This document shows positions 1 through 6,428 of a DNA stretch of 6,428 nucleotides, piece by piece (positions within the stretch are counted from its first letter, which is position 1; the number at the start of each line of letters is the position of its first letter). The DNA lies in the NCBI GenBank assembly GCA_026196445.1, contig JAPHTE010000052.1, forward strand, positions 1-6,428, given 5' to 3'. The notes under the pieces were generated by a model. That model was not told the origin of the DNA. It did not search any database and saw nothing but the letters and a program-made list of their open reading frames with translations. The stretch comes from Lysobacterales bacterium (lineage in GTDB: Bacteria > Pseudomonadota > Gammaproteobacteria > Xanthomonadales > SZUA-36). Made by a program: the position numbers and the translations under genes.

Positions 1-1109
1 CTGCTATCCCCAAGGTAGCTCAGGTGGCTGGCCTTGGTGCCCGCCCCCAGTGTGCTGTTCTTGACCTCGACAAAATTACCCACGCGACTGCCTGCGCCGA
101 GTTCGGTACCGGGACGAAGCCGCGCAAATGGCCCGATATCACACTCGCCCAGGCTGACTACACCCTCAAGGACACTGTACGGGTGGACACGAGTACCTGC
201 TGCCAATTGGCAGTTTTTCAATACACAACCGGGTCCAAGCTGCACCCCGTCACCCAGTTCGATATCACCTTCCAGGATGACATTAATGTCGATATAGACG
301 TCGCGCCCGACCTTGACCTCACCGCGAACATCCACCCGCTCGGGGTCTGCCATCTGTACACCGGCCTGCATCAGTTCTGTGGTCTTTTTCATACGATATC
401 TACTCTCCAGCGCTGCGAGTTGCACCCGGTCATTGGCACCCTCGAGGTCTTTCGGCACCGGTGCGATAACGCCGGTGCAACCGATACCCTGGTCGCGGGC
501 AATCGTCACTACATCGGTCAGATAATACTCGTTTTGCGCATTTTTACTGGCCATATTCGCCAGACAGGTGCGCAGCACTTCGACCGGCGCCATGATAATG
601 CCCGAATTGACTTCGCAGATCGCCTGTTGAAACTCGTTGGCGTCACGTTGTTCGACAATTTCACGGACCAGGTCTTCTTCGTCACGCACGATACGTCCAT
701 AGCCATGGGGATCGGCGACACGCATAGTCAGTACTTTAAGACCGTCTGCGGGTGTGGCAATCAGATCACGCAACACGCCGGCTTCCAGCAGCGGAATGTC
801 GCCATACAGGATTAATACGACTGCACCCTCGGGGATACCGGGCAACGCCTGTTGCACGGCGTGGCCGGTACCGAGTTGTTCGGCCTGTTCAGCCCAGGTG
901 ACCTGATAACCGGCACAGGCCTGCTTCACTTCGGGTAACGCCGGGTTATGAACGACGTGCACGCCAGCCGGTCCGAGTTGCCTGGCTGTTTCGAGTACGT
1001 GCATAATCATCGCACGTCCACCTACAGTCTGTAATACTTTCGGCACACATGACTTCATGCGGGTTCCTGCACCCGCTGCAAGTATTATGATATGAAGGGG
1101 TTTCTGCAT
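1..1109 (-). CDS. glmU: Bifunctional GlmU: GlcNAc-1-phosphate uridylyltransferase / glucosamine-1-phosphate acetyltransferase (partial, C-terminus off the left edge)
   Basis: GlmU is a cytoplasmic enzyme that acetylates glucosamine-1-phosphate with acetyl-CoA and then joins the product to UTP, giving UDP-GlcNAc for peptidoglycan and lipopolysaccharide. Translating the minus strand from the ATG at 1109 gives 369 uninterrupted codons to the window edge. The N-terminal nucleotidyltransferase domain (about residues 1-228) shows LAAGAGTRM (10-18), the UTP-contacting Lys24 in PKVL, QLGTGHA (78-84), YGDIPL with the metal ligand Asp104, Asn168 in EVNSG and Asn226 in GAND. The left-handed beta-helix domain follows, with hexapeptide-type repeats from about residue 250, RLRPG with Arg332, and HLSYLGD with His362. 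All of these sit one residue earlier than in E. coli GlmU, so the alignment is nearly gapless. About 85-90 residues of the usual 456 or so lie outside the window. The gene is divergent from the S9 peptidase. No strong Shine-Dalgarno precedes the ATG, but the start matches the family. Confidence 0.97.
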   Translation of the reverse strand, partial: MQKPLHIIILAAGAGTRMKSCVPKVLQTVGGRAMIMHVLETARQLGPAGVHVVHNPALPEVKQACAGYQVTWAEQAEQLGTGHAVQQALPGIPEGAVVLILYGDIPLLEAGVLRDLIATPADGLKVLTMRVADPHGYGRIVRDEEDLVREIVEQRDANEFQQAICEVNSGIIMAPVEVLRTCLANMASKNAQNEYYLTDVVTIARDQGIGCTGVIAPVPKDLEGANDRVQLAALESRYRMKKTTELMQAGVQMADPERVDVRGEVKVGRDVYIDINVILEGDIELGDGVQLGPGCVLKNCQLAAGTRVHPYSVLEGVVSLGECDIGPFARLRPGTELGAGSRVGNFVEVKNSTLGAGTKASHLSYLGDS

Positions 1110-1136
1110 AGTGTTTATCGGCCAGCTTAATCAGCG

Positions 1137-1142
1137 ATTATA
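1137..1142 (-). promoter_or_regulatory. Candidate -10 element of the glmU promoter
   Basis: Read on the minus strand this is a perfect TATAAT, 27 nt upstream of the glmU ATG, which would give a transcript leader of only about 20 nt. The hexamer 17 nt further upstream is TAGAGC, matching only three of six positions of the -35 consensus, and there is no TG extension. The -10 call therefore rests on the hexamer and its position. A small inverted repeat, CGGT-AAC-ACCG (1144-1154), lies in the spacer and might be an operator, but it is too short to claim. Confidence 0.45.
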
Positions 1143-1180
1143 CCGGTAACACCGTACAGGCTCTATGCAAAGAATCGGGC

Positions 1181-1210
1181 TACATTGGGGCATATTGGGG
1201 CATATTGCAG
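1181..1210. repeat. Three tandem 10-bp units in the glmU / S9 peptidase intergenic region
   Basis: Three adjacent 10-bp units read TACATTGGGG, CATATTGGGG and CATATTGCAG on the plus strand. The first two differ at positions 1 and 3, and the last two differ only in their final three bases. The period equals about one helical turn. The block lies upstream of both divergent genes, roughly 50-80 bp before the inferred glmU transcription start and about 55-80 bp before the peptidase ATG. A regulator-binding array is possible; chance duplication is the alternative. Confidence 0.6.
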
Positions 1211-1251
1211 AAGCCTGCGGTTCATTTGCAGTGATGATGTAAACGGATAAC

Positions 1252-1256
1252 AAGGA
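1252..1256 (+). promoter_or_regulatory. Ribosome binding site of the S9 peptidase gene
   Basis: AAGGA lies 7 nt upstream of the ATG at 1264. Its spacing supports this start codon, which is also the one that gives a well-formed signal peptide. I found no convincing plus-strand -35/-10 pair upstream. Confidence 0.7.
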
Positions 1257-1263
1257 TTTACGA

Positions 1264-3237
1264 ATGCGTTTTTACATAAGCTGTATGTTGCTTGTCTTGC
1301 TGGTTCCCGGTGCCGGGGCCACCGAGGTGCAACGCCGCACGGCCAACGATGGTCAGTTGATATTGGAGGACATTCCCGAGATTCCCCGGTCCCTGCCACA
1401 CACGCTGGCCCGCTACCAGGATATTCACACAACCCACCTGGTGGGGTGGAGCAAGGACAGTAAACAGATTTTCATCAGGACCCAGACCGGTGATGTAACC
1501 CAGTTGCACCGTGTCGAAAAGCCACGCGGTGATCGGCACCAACTGACGTTTGGAGAAGAACCGGTCGGTGAAGTATTGTTACAACCCGGCAGCGACCTGA
1601 TGGCCCTGACCCGCGACGAGGGCGGAGATGAATTTGACCAGATCTTCCTGCTCGACACGCAAAACGGCCAGCTCACGCCATTATCCGAAGGCCAGGATTT
1701 GAATAACCGGATGGCCTGGGACCGCCAGGGTCGGCGCCTGGCCTACCGCTCTACGCGCAGGAACGGCCGCAGCAGTGATATCTGGGTGCAGGATATCGAA
1801 GCGGGCACCCCCGCCACGATACTTCTCAAGACCGATGACGGCGCCCTGTGGAAACCGATCGATTTCAGCCGTGACGGCAAAAAACTGCTGATCCAGCAAT
1901 TCCTCAGCGTGATCGACTCCAGGATCTATATCAAGGACCTGCCCGACGGCGAATTGCAACTACTGGCGGGTGACGCGGAAAATCCTTCCAGCAATATCGC
2001 AACCGGTTTTTCAAGTGATGACACGAGCGTGCTGTTTGTCACCAACCAGCGCAACGGCGCCGCCGAATTGGCCAAAACATACCTGGATGGCGTCACTGCA
2101 ACCGCTTTCATCAGCGCAGCGAGTTTCTGGGATATCACTCAATTCGTTTTGAGCCAGGATCGTAGCCGGGGGGCGTTCATATCCAACGAGGCAGGTATCA
2201 GCAAGCTATACCTGTTCGATCCCGACCGGTTCACTTACAAGGCTGCGAGAAGAATGCCGGACGGGTTGATCTCCGGCCTGGTTTTCAGCCCCGATGGCAG
2301 GAAGCTGGGGATGACACTCAATTCAGCTCGCAACCCCAACGACGCCTTTGTATTAACACTCGGTCGCAAACCACTGAGTTCGGGTAAGCTCAGGCGTTGG
2401 ACCTATAGCGAAGTCGAAGGGCTGGAAACCCGGAAATTTGTCAAGCCCGTCCAGATCACGTATCCCTCGCCATCGGAGGAAACCGACACGGTGATACCCA
2501 CACCGGCCTTTGTTTACCTGCCAAGGGGCAGGGGTCCGTTCCCGGTCATTATCCACGTGCACGGTGGCCCGGAAAACCAGTTCCGTCCCCGTTTCAACCC
2601 CAAGTTCCAGATGTGGATCGACCAGCTCGGCGTGGCCATCATTGCACCAAATATCCGCGGCTCATTGGGCTACGGTTCCCGTTACATTACCCTGGACGAT
2701 GGTTATAGACGCGAAGCCGCAATCAAGGACATTGGCGCACTGCTGGACTGGATAGGGGAACAGAAACAACTGGACGAGGACCGGGTCGCCATCGTTGGCG
2801 CCAGCTACGGCGGTTACGTCGCACTCGCCTCGGCCGTCCACTACAGCGACCGTTTACGCGCTGCAGTGGACCGTTTTGGCATCAGCAATTTTGTCACCTT
2901 CCTGGAAAACACCCAGGACTACCGCCGCGAAATGCGCCGCCTCGAATACGGTGACGAACGCGACCCCGAAATGCGCGCCTTTTTGCAACGTATCAGCCCC
3001 TTGAATAACGTGGAAAGAATCAAGATTCCCCTGTTTGTGCAACAGGGCCGCAACGACCCGATCGTACCGACGTCGGAATCGGACCAATTGGTCAAGGCTT
3101 TACGCGAACAGGGTCAGACAGTCTGGTATATGAATGCCCTCAACGAAGGCCATAACTACGCCAGGAAAGAGAACCGTGACCTGTTCCAACAGGCCACGTT
3201 CCTGTTCCTGCAAAAATATTTGCTGGGTAAAGAGTGA
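1264..3237 (+). CDS. Secreted S9 family (prolyl oligopeptidase-type) serine peptidase
   Basis: This 657-residue protein is predicted to cleave peptides outside the cytoplasm, probably in the periplasm. Residues 1-19 form a Sec signal peptide (short charged start, hydrophobic LLVLLV core, likely cleavage after AGA); Cys7 lies too early for a lipobox. Residues of about 25-380 look like a WD40/PD40-type beta-propeller, with blade-like segments such as DFSRDGKKL and VFSPDGRKL. The alpha/beta-hydrolase domain follows, with HGGP (433-436), NIRGS (463-467), the nucleophile elbow GASYGGY with Ser514, Asp598 in GRNDP and His630 in EGHNY, so the triad is complete. Most relatives have Arg in NDPRVP near the Asp; here it is Ile. 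Family members are described as dipeptidyl aminopeptidase or acylaminoacyl-peptidase-like, but substrate specificity cannot be read from the sequence. It is transcribed alone, divergent from glmU and convergent with the next gene. Confidence 0.95.
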   Translation: MRFYISCMLLVLLVPGAGATEVQRRTANDGQLILEDIPEIPRSLPHTLARYQDIHTTHLVGWSKDSKQIFIRTQTGDVTQLHRVEKPRGDRHQLTFGEEPVGEVLLQPGSDLMALTRDEGGDEFDQIFLLDTQNGQLTPLSEGQDLNNRMAWDRQGRRLAYRSTRRNGRSSDIWVQDIEAGTPATILLKTDDGALWKPIDFSRDGKKLLIQQFLSVIDSRIYIKDLPDGELQLLAGDAENPSSNIATGFSSDDTSVLFVTNQRNGAAELAKTYLDGVTATAFISAASFWDITQFVLSQDRSRGAFISNEAGISKLYLFDPDRFTYKAARRMPDGLISGLVFSPDGRKLGMTLNSARNPNDAFVLTLGRKPLSSGKLRRWTYSEVEGLETRKFVKPVQITYPSPSEETDTVIPTPAFVYLPRGRGPFPVIIHVHGGPENQFRPRFNPKFQMWIDQLGVAIIAPNIRGSLGYGSRYITLDDGYRREAAIKDIGALLDWIGEQKQLDEDRVAIVGASYGGYVALASAVHYSDRLRAAVDRFGISNFVTFLENTQDYRREMRRLEYGDERDPEMRAFLQRISPLNNVERIKIPLFVQQGRNDPIVPTSESDQLVKALREQGQTVWYMNALNEGHNYARKENRDLFQQATFLFLQKYLLGKE

Positions 3238-3280
3238 CCTGTACCCGGGATCAGGTTCAAGCAGATCACCCTCGAACAAA

Positions 3281-3318
3281 GCCAGGTTTAATTAAATCGC
3301 TGATTAATTGAACCTGGC
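3281..3318. terminator. Probable bidirectional terminator hairpin between convergent genes
   Basis: Arms 3281-3295 (GCCAGGTTTAATTAA) and 3304-3318 pair over 15 bp around an 8-nt loop. The only imperfect position is T3289 opposite G3310, which is a G-U pair in plus-strand RNA and a C-A mismatch in minus-strand RNA. GC pairs at the base and AT pairs towards the loop. The minus-strand transcript continues directly with UUUGUU, and the plus-strand transcript with CCGUUUAUCUUCUU. The position, 43 nt after the peptidase stop and 12 nt after the stop of the small minus-strand gene, fits shared termination. The U-tracts are imperfect, so efficiency is uncertain. Confidence 0.75.
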
Positions 3319-3330
3319 CCGTTTATCTTC

Positions 3331-3726
3331 TTACTGGCGTGCTTTCCAGGCCCTGATGGCCTCGTTGAACATGCCGGCGACACGCTCTTCCATGTCGACG
3401 GTGTAATTGTAAGCATTCAATAGTGCCTGGACATTACCCTTGCTCAAGTCACCCCGATCCATCAGACCGTCGAGCTTTTCCTGGGTCTCGACACCCAGGC
3501 AGGTGCGATACAAAACCATGTCGGCCTGGAATTGTTTGACAAATTTCTGTGCAGTCAGCAGATCTGCTTTTTCCGCTTCTTCGGGGATGGGTGGCGGGGC
3601 ATTCGGTAAATCACATTGTTGGGTCTCCAGTGGCAGGACGACCTTGCTGCCATCGTCCATCACATCCTGGGCCATTGCCGCCGTTGATACCATCAGTACC
3701 AGGCTTGTAATAATTACTTTTTTCAT
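3331..3726 (-). CDS. Small predicted periplasmic protein of unknown function
   Basis: I do not recognise a named family. The 131-residue protein begins with a clear Sec signal peptide (MKK, then a hydrophobic IITSLVLMVSTAA stretch, cleavage likely after AMA at residue 19), leaving a mature protein of about 112 residues. It has exactly two cysteines, Cys38 and Cys76, which could form one disulphide in the periplasm. A proline-rich link, NAPPPIPEE (42-50), is followed by a mostly helical, charged segment with TAQKFVKQFQADM and YRTC. No membrane segment follows the signal peptide and no catalytic motif is visible. The minus-strand ATG is preceded by a good AGGTGA ribosome site. It lies 156 bp downstream of glgX on the same strand and converges on the peptidase gene. 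The gap and its own ribosome site suggest a separate transcript, although read-through from glgX is possible. Confidence 0.85.
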   Translation of the reverse strand: MKKVIITSLVLMVSTAAMAQDVMDDGSKVVLPLETQQCDLPNAPPPIPEEAEKADLLTAQKFVKQFQADMVLYRTCLGVETQEKLDGLMDRGDLSKGNVQALLNAYNYTVDMEERVAGMFNEAIRAWKARQ

Positions 3727-3730
3727 CAGT

Positions 3731-3736
3731 TCACCT
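3731..3736 (-). promoter_or_regulatory. Ribosome binding site of the small secreted protein gene
   Basis: Read on the minus strand this is AGGTGA, ending 4 nt before the ATG at 3726. With the intact signal peptide it fixes the start. The upstream gap to 3882 contains AT-rich patches, but no -35/-10 pair that I would defend. Confidence 0.65.
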
Positions 3737-3882
3737 GTTTTGAGTCAATTTCAGTATTGAACGGCACTGCAATAAAATTCGCCTGCCGAAAAATCATTCC
3801 ACCCCGAAAACCAGCCCCTTTAAACTATCCGCGTATGATAAGACGCATCACCATTGCTTTACCAGTACCAGGTCAACAACCA

Positions 3883-5895
3883 CTAGGCCCATCCACGTGA
3901 CAAACAGGCCAACGAGAGGCCCGGCAGGGTCCATGTCTGTCCACGTTGTTCAATGGGCGCGCTGTGAAAAACAATATCCCAGCTCACACCACCGCCGGTA
4001 TCCGGGATACCGAACAGCTGTTCGCTATTGGCCGCGTTGATCAGCACGGCAAAAACGTGACCCGTCCCGCCTGGCTCTGCCGGGCCACCCATTAACAGTA
4101 TTAGCGCCTGGCCCGGTTGCCACGTTCCTGCTTCCATCGGGTCACCCGCGGGGTCCAGCCAGGAAAACCCCTCGCACCCGGACAATTGGCGACGTAGAAC
4201 AAGCAGGTTTTGTACCTGTTCCATGAAATGCGGGTCTGCTTGCAACCCGGTCCAGTCCAACCAGCCAGTTTCATTGTCCTGCGCGTAGGCGTTGTTGTTG
4301 CCGGCCTGTGTATTGCCAAACTCATCACCGGCCAGCAACATGGGGGTACCGCGTGACAACAGCAGGCAGGCCAGCATATTCAGGCGTTGCCGACGGCGAA
4401 GCCGGACAATGGCCGGGTCGTTGGTTGGGCCTTCAACACCGAAATTGCAGCTGAAATTATGCACTTGCCCATCCCGGTTATCCTCACCGTTGGCCTCGTT
4501 GTGGCGGTGTTCATAGCTGACCAGGTCGGCCAGCGTGAACCCATCGTGGCTGGTGATGTAATTGATACTGGCAGCGGCCGTCCGCCCGCTGGAGACGTAG
4601 ATATCCTCCGAGCCGTTCAGGTTTGTCGCCAGGTCGCCAAGCAAGCCGGTCTCACCACGCCAGAACCGGCGCAGCGTATCCCGGTAGCGATCGTTCCATT
4701 CCGCCCAGCGCGCCGGGAACCTGCCGGCCTGGTACCCACCTGGGCCCGGGTCCCATGGCTCCGCGATCAACTTGGCTCCAGCCAGTTGCGGGTGTCCGCT
4801 GATCTGTTCCAACAGCGGGTGCTGTGGGTCAAAGCCTTTGGTGGTGCGGCCCAGCACCGTGGCCAGGTCAAACCTGAATCCATCCACCGCCATGTCTTGA
4901 TGCCAATACACGAGGCTGTCGGTCACCAGCTGTTGCACCTGCGGGTGGTCGGAATTGAGCGTATTGCCGCAACCTGTATCGTTGACATAACGCATCGCAT
5001 CCCCGGCTTCGGTGCGATAGTAAGCCAGGTTGTCGATCCCCCTGAAACTGAGTGTCGGTCCCTCGGCATCACCCTCACCCGTGTGGTTGTACACCACGTC
5101 CAGGATCACCTCGATACCGACATTATGTATGGCGTCCACCATCTCCCGAAATTCAGCCACGGCATCATGGCTCGCATAACGCGCCTCGGGTGTAAAAAAA
5201 TTGATGCTGTTGTAACCCCAGAAATTCCTTAAATCACGACCGGCCAGGAAAGCCTCATCGATGTAGGCTTGCACGGGCATCAACTCCAGCGAAGTAATCC
5301 CCAGGGCTTTCAGGTACTGGAGTATCCTTCCATTGCACATCCCTCGAAACCGGCCGCGCTCGTGTTCGGAGATTTCCGGGTGCCGCATGGTGTAACCACG
5401 CACATTGGCCTCGTAAATGACCATTTCTGCCCAGGGAATACGTGGCCTGACGGTGCTGGCGCCGGGCCGGGCTGCGCTGACCACGCTTTTGGGCACACAG
5501 GGAGCACTGTCGGTCAGGTTTTGTGTTAGCGGACCCGCTCCATTGAGCGTGGTCAGGTCGTAATCAAACACGGCTCCGGACCAACGGAAGACGCCGTCAA
5601 GACGCCGCGCGTAAGGATCGATCAATAGCTTGGCCGGGTTATGCCGCAAGCCCTCAGCCGGTCGCCAGGGGCCATGTACCCGGTAACCATAGCGCTGCCC
5701 GGGTTCACAACCCGGCAGGTATCCACTCCAGGCGCCATCGTGTTGTTCAGGTAAACGGTGTGTTTCCTGCTGCACGCCCTGCTCGTCGAACAGGCAAAGT
5801 TCAACCGCCTCGGCACTGGATGCGTACAGGGAGAACAGGACGCCCTCACCGTCCCAGTGGCTGCCCGGGCAACCTGGTGAACCGTTTTGAATCAT
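3883..5895 (-). CDS. glgX: Glycogen debranching enzyme GlgX (GH13 isoamylase-type alpha-1,6-glucosidase)
   Basis: GlgX hydrolyses alpha-1,6 branch points, mainly the short stubs left by glycogen phosphorylase, in the cytoplasm. The 670-residue length is normal for the family. An N-terminal CBM48-like beta-sandwich (about residues 10-100, including YGYRVHGPW) precedes the GH13 barrel. Visible landmarks are WGYNSINFF, DVVYNHTGEG (conserved region I), the TGCGNTLN signature (307 onward) typical of GlgX, GFRFDLA with the nucleophile Asp343, AEPWD with the acid/base Glu379, and SHDGFT with the transition-state-stabilising Asp451. These correspond to Asp336, Glu373 and Asp443 that I recall for the E. 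coli enzyme. A beta-rich C-terminal domain ends at a TAG. The start ATG overlaps the glgP stop as ATGA, so translation is probably coupled. GlgX is preferred over plant-type isoamylase or TreX because of the phosphorylase neighbour and the TGCGNTL region, though those families are close. Confidence 0.96.
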   Translation of the reverse strand: MIQNGSPGCPGSHWDGEGVLFSLYASSAEAVELCLFDEQGVQQETHRLPEQHDGAWSGYLPGCEPGQRYGYRVHGPWRPAEGLRHNPAKLLIDPYARRLDGVFRWSGAVFDYDLTTLNGAGPLTQNLTDSAPCVPKSVVSAARPGASTVRPRIPWAEMVIYEANVRGYTMRHPEISEHERGRFRGMCNGRILQYLKALGITSLELMPVQAYIDEAFLAGRDLRNFWGYNSINFFTPEARYASHDAVAEFREMVDAIHNVGIEVILDVVYNHTGEGDAEGPTLSFRGIDNLAYYRTEAGDAMRYVNDTGCGNTLNSDHPQVQQLVTDSLVYWHQDMAVDGFRFDLATVLGRTTKGFDPQHPLLEQISGHPQLAGAKLIAEPWDPGPGGYQAGRFPARWAEWNDRYRDTLRRFWRGETGLLGDLATNLNGSEDIYVSSGRTAAASINYITSHDGFTLADLVSYEHRHNEANGEDNRDGQVHNFSCNFGVEGPTNDPAIVRLRRRQRLNMLACLLLSRGTPMLLAGDEFGNTQAGNNNAYAQDNETGWLDWTGLQADPHFMEQVQNLLVLRRQLSGCEGFSWLDPAGDPMEAGTWQPGQALILLMGGPAEPGGTGHVFAVLINAANSEQLFGIPDTGGGVSWDIVFHSAPIEQRGQTWTLPGLSLACLSRGWA
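5892..5895 (-). promoter_or_regulatory. ATGA stop/start overlap coupling glgP to glgX
   Basis: On the minus strand the sequence ATGA holds the glgX start (5895-5893) and the glgP stop TGA (5894-5892). The region just upstream offers only weak ribosome-site matches (GGAAGC, GAAGC), which fits reinitiation by ribosomes finishing glgP. Confidence 0.85.
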
Positions 5896-6428
5896 GGTGT
5901 TGTCGCTTCGAGCTTCCAGATATCGTCGTTGTAATCACGCATGGTGCGATCGGTGGAAAACCGTCCGGAGCAAGCCGTATTCAGGATACTCATACGTGTC
6001 CAGCGCTGCTGGTCAAGATAAGCCTGGCCTGCCAGCGCCTGGGTATCGATAAAACTGCGGAAATCCGCCGCCGTCATCCACGGGTCTGTAGGGTTACTGA
6101 CCGCACTGACGGCGTCGCCAAGCACACCGGGCTCAAAGCGGTTGAAATGGCCGTTTTCCAGAAGACGCATCACGCGATTGAAATCCTCGTCGGCGTCAAT
6201 GATGGCCCGTGGATCATAGTTCTGCCTGGCCGGCGGTATTTCTTCGACTGCCAGGCCGAACAGGAAGAAGTTTTCTTCACCGACAGCCTCCCTGATCTCG
6301 ACGTTGGCGCCGTCCAGGGTCCCGATGGTAATCGCGCCGTTCATCATCAACTTCATATTACCGGTACCCGAGGCTTCCTTGCCGGCGGTAGAAATCTGCG
6401 CAGAAAGATCGGCGGCAGGACAGATCAA
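5892..6428 (-). CDS. glgP: Glycogen/alpha-glucan phosphorylase, C-terminal fragment (N-terminus off the right edge)
   Basis: Glycogen phosphorylase (GT35) releases glucose-1-phosphate from the non-reducing ends of glycogen, using pyridoxal phosphate. Only the last 178 residues lie in the window, out of roughly 800-840 for the family; the reading frame is open to the edge and the true start is outside. The fragment begins in PAADLS, followed by ISTAGKEASGTGNMK, the cofactor-binding signature. The lysine of GNMK (codon 6353-6351, fragment residue 26) is the one that forms the Schiff base with pyridoxal phosphate. ITIGTLDGANVEI follows, as in essentially all glycogen phosphorylases, and the protein ends with the usual RDYNDDIW region. 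The fragment shows no frameshift or lost key residue. It overlaps glgX by 4 bp, so the two are almost certainly one operon. Other glg genes may lie further to the right, which cannot be seen here. Confidence 0.97.
   Translation of the reverse strand: MICPAADLSAQISTAGKEASGTGNMKLMMNGAITIGTLDGANVEIREAVGEENFFLFGLAVEEIPPARQNYDPRAIIDADEDFNRVMRLLENGHFNRFEPGVLGDAVSAVSNPTDPWMTAADFRSFIDTQALAGQAYLDQQRWTRMSILNTACSGRFSTDRTMRDYNDDIWKLEATTP

Noticed and set aside
24..815. A 263-codon plus-strand open frame across the left end
   Set aside because: It lies antisense to glmU, whose minus-strand translation matches the family residue by residue including all catalytic positions. The plus frame gives histidine- and threonine-rich sequence with no domain.
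1144..1154. Inverted repeat CGGT-AAC-ACCG in the glmU promoter spacer as an operator
   Set aside because: Four-base arms are too short to support an operator without conservation data.
1282..1284. Cys7 of the S9 peptidase as a lipoprotein attachment site
   Set aside because: It lies before the hydrophobic core of the signal peptide and has no lipobox around it; ordinary signal peptidase cleavage after residue 19 fits better.
3831..3846. Possible hairpin GCGT...ACGC downstream of glgX as a terminator
   Set aside because: The stem is only 4 bp with an 8-nt loop and is not followed by a U-run, so it is no better than chance.
4387..5232. A 281-codon plus-strand open frame
   Set aside because: It is antisense to the GH13 barrel of glgX, which has all conserved regions intact. 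The plus-strand product shows no recognisable motif and no ribosome site; it is a GC-rich codon shadow.
6426..6428. TTG at the right edge as the start of a short 178-residue protein
   Set aside because: The frame enters directly into the middle of the phosphorylase cofactor-binding region, so this is an internal codon of glgP and not a start.

Overview
The window reads as an ordinary, densely coded stretch of chromosome from a proteobacterium, most likely a gammaproteobacterium. This rests on GlmU, which follows the Escherichia coli protein almost without gaps, on a glgP-glgX glycogen cluster, on moderately GC-rich codon use, and on Sec signal peptides and Shine-Dalgarno sites of Gram-negative type. 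A more exact placement cannot be made from the sequence alone. I found no phage, insertion sequence, CRISPR array, RNA gene or defence system, and no previously undescribed system.

Layout from left to right. (1) Positions 1-1109, minus strand: glmU, the bifunctional enzyme making UDP-GlcNAc, cut by the left edge so that roughly the last 85-90 residues are missing. (2) Positions 1110-1263: a 154-bp divergent intergenic region with a consensus TATAAT for glmU and three tandem 10-bp units. (3) Positions 1264-3237, plus strand: a secreted prolyl-oligopeptidase-family (S9) serine peptidase with signal peptide, beta-propeller and an intact catalytic triad. (4) Positions 3238-3330: a short convergent gap with a 15-bp hairpin that probably terminates transcription from both sides. 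(5) Positions 3331-3726, minus strand: a small predicted periplasmic protein of unknown function. (6) Positions 3727-3882: a 156-bp gap. (7) Positions 3883-5895, minus strand: glgX, glycogen debranching enzyme. (8) Positions 5892-6428, minus strand: the C-terminal part of glgP, glycogen phosphorylase, overlapping glgX by 4 bp and continuing beyond the right edge.

GlgP and GlgX form a clear functional pair. The phosphorylase shortens outer glycogen chains to limit-dextrin stubs and GlgX removes the stubs, so the overlap that ties their translation fits their joint role in glycogen breakdown. GlmU serves cell-wall and lipopolysaccharide precursor synthesis. The S9 peptidase and the small secreted protein show no evident link to the carbohydrate genes. 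No stretch above 300 bases lacks a gene.
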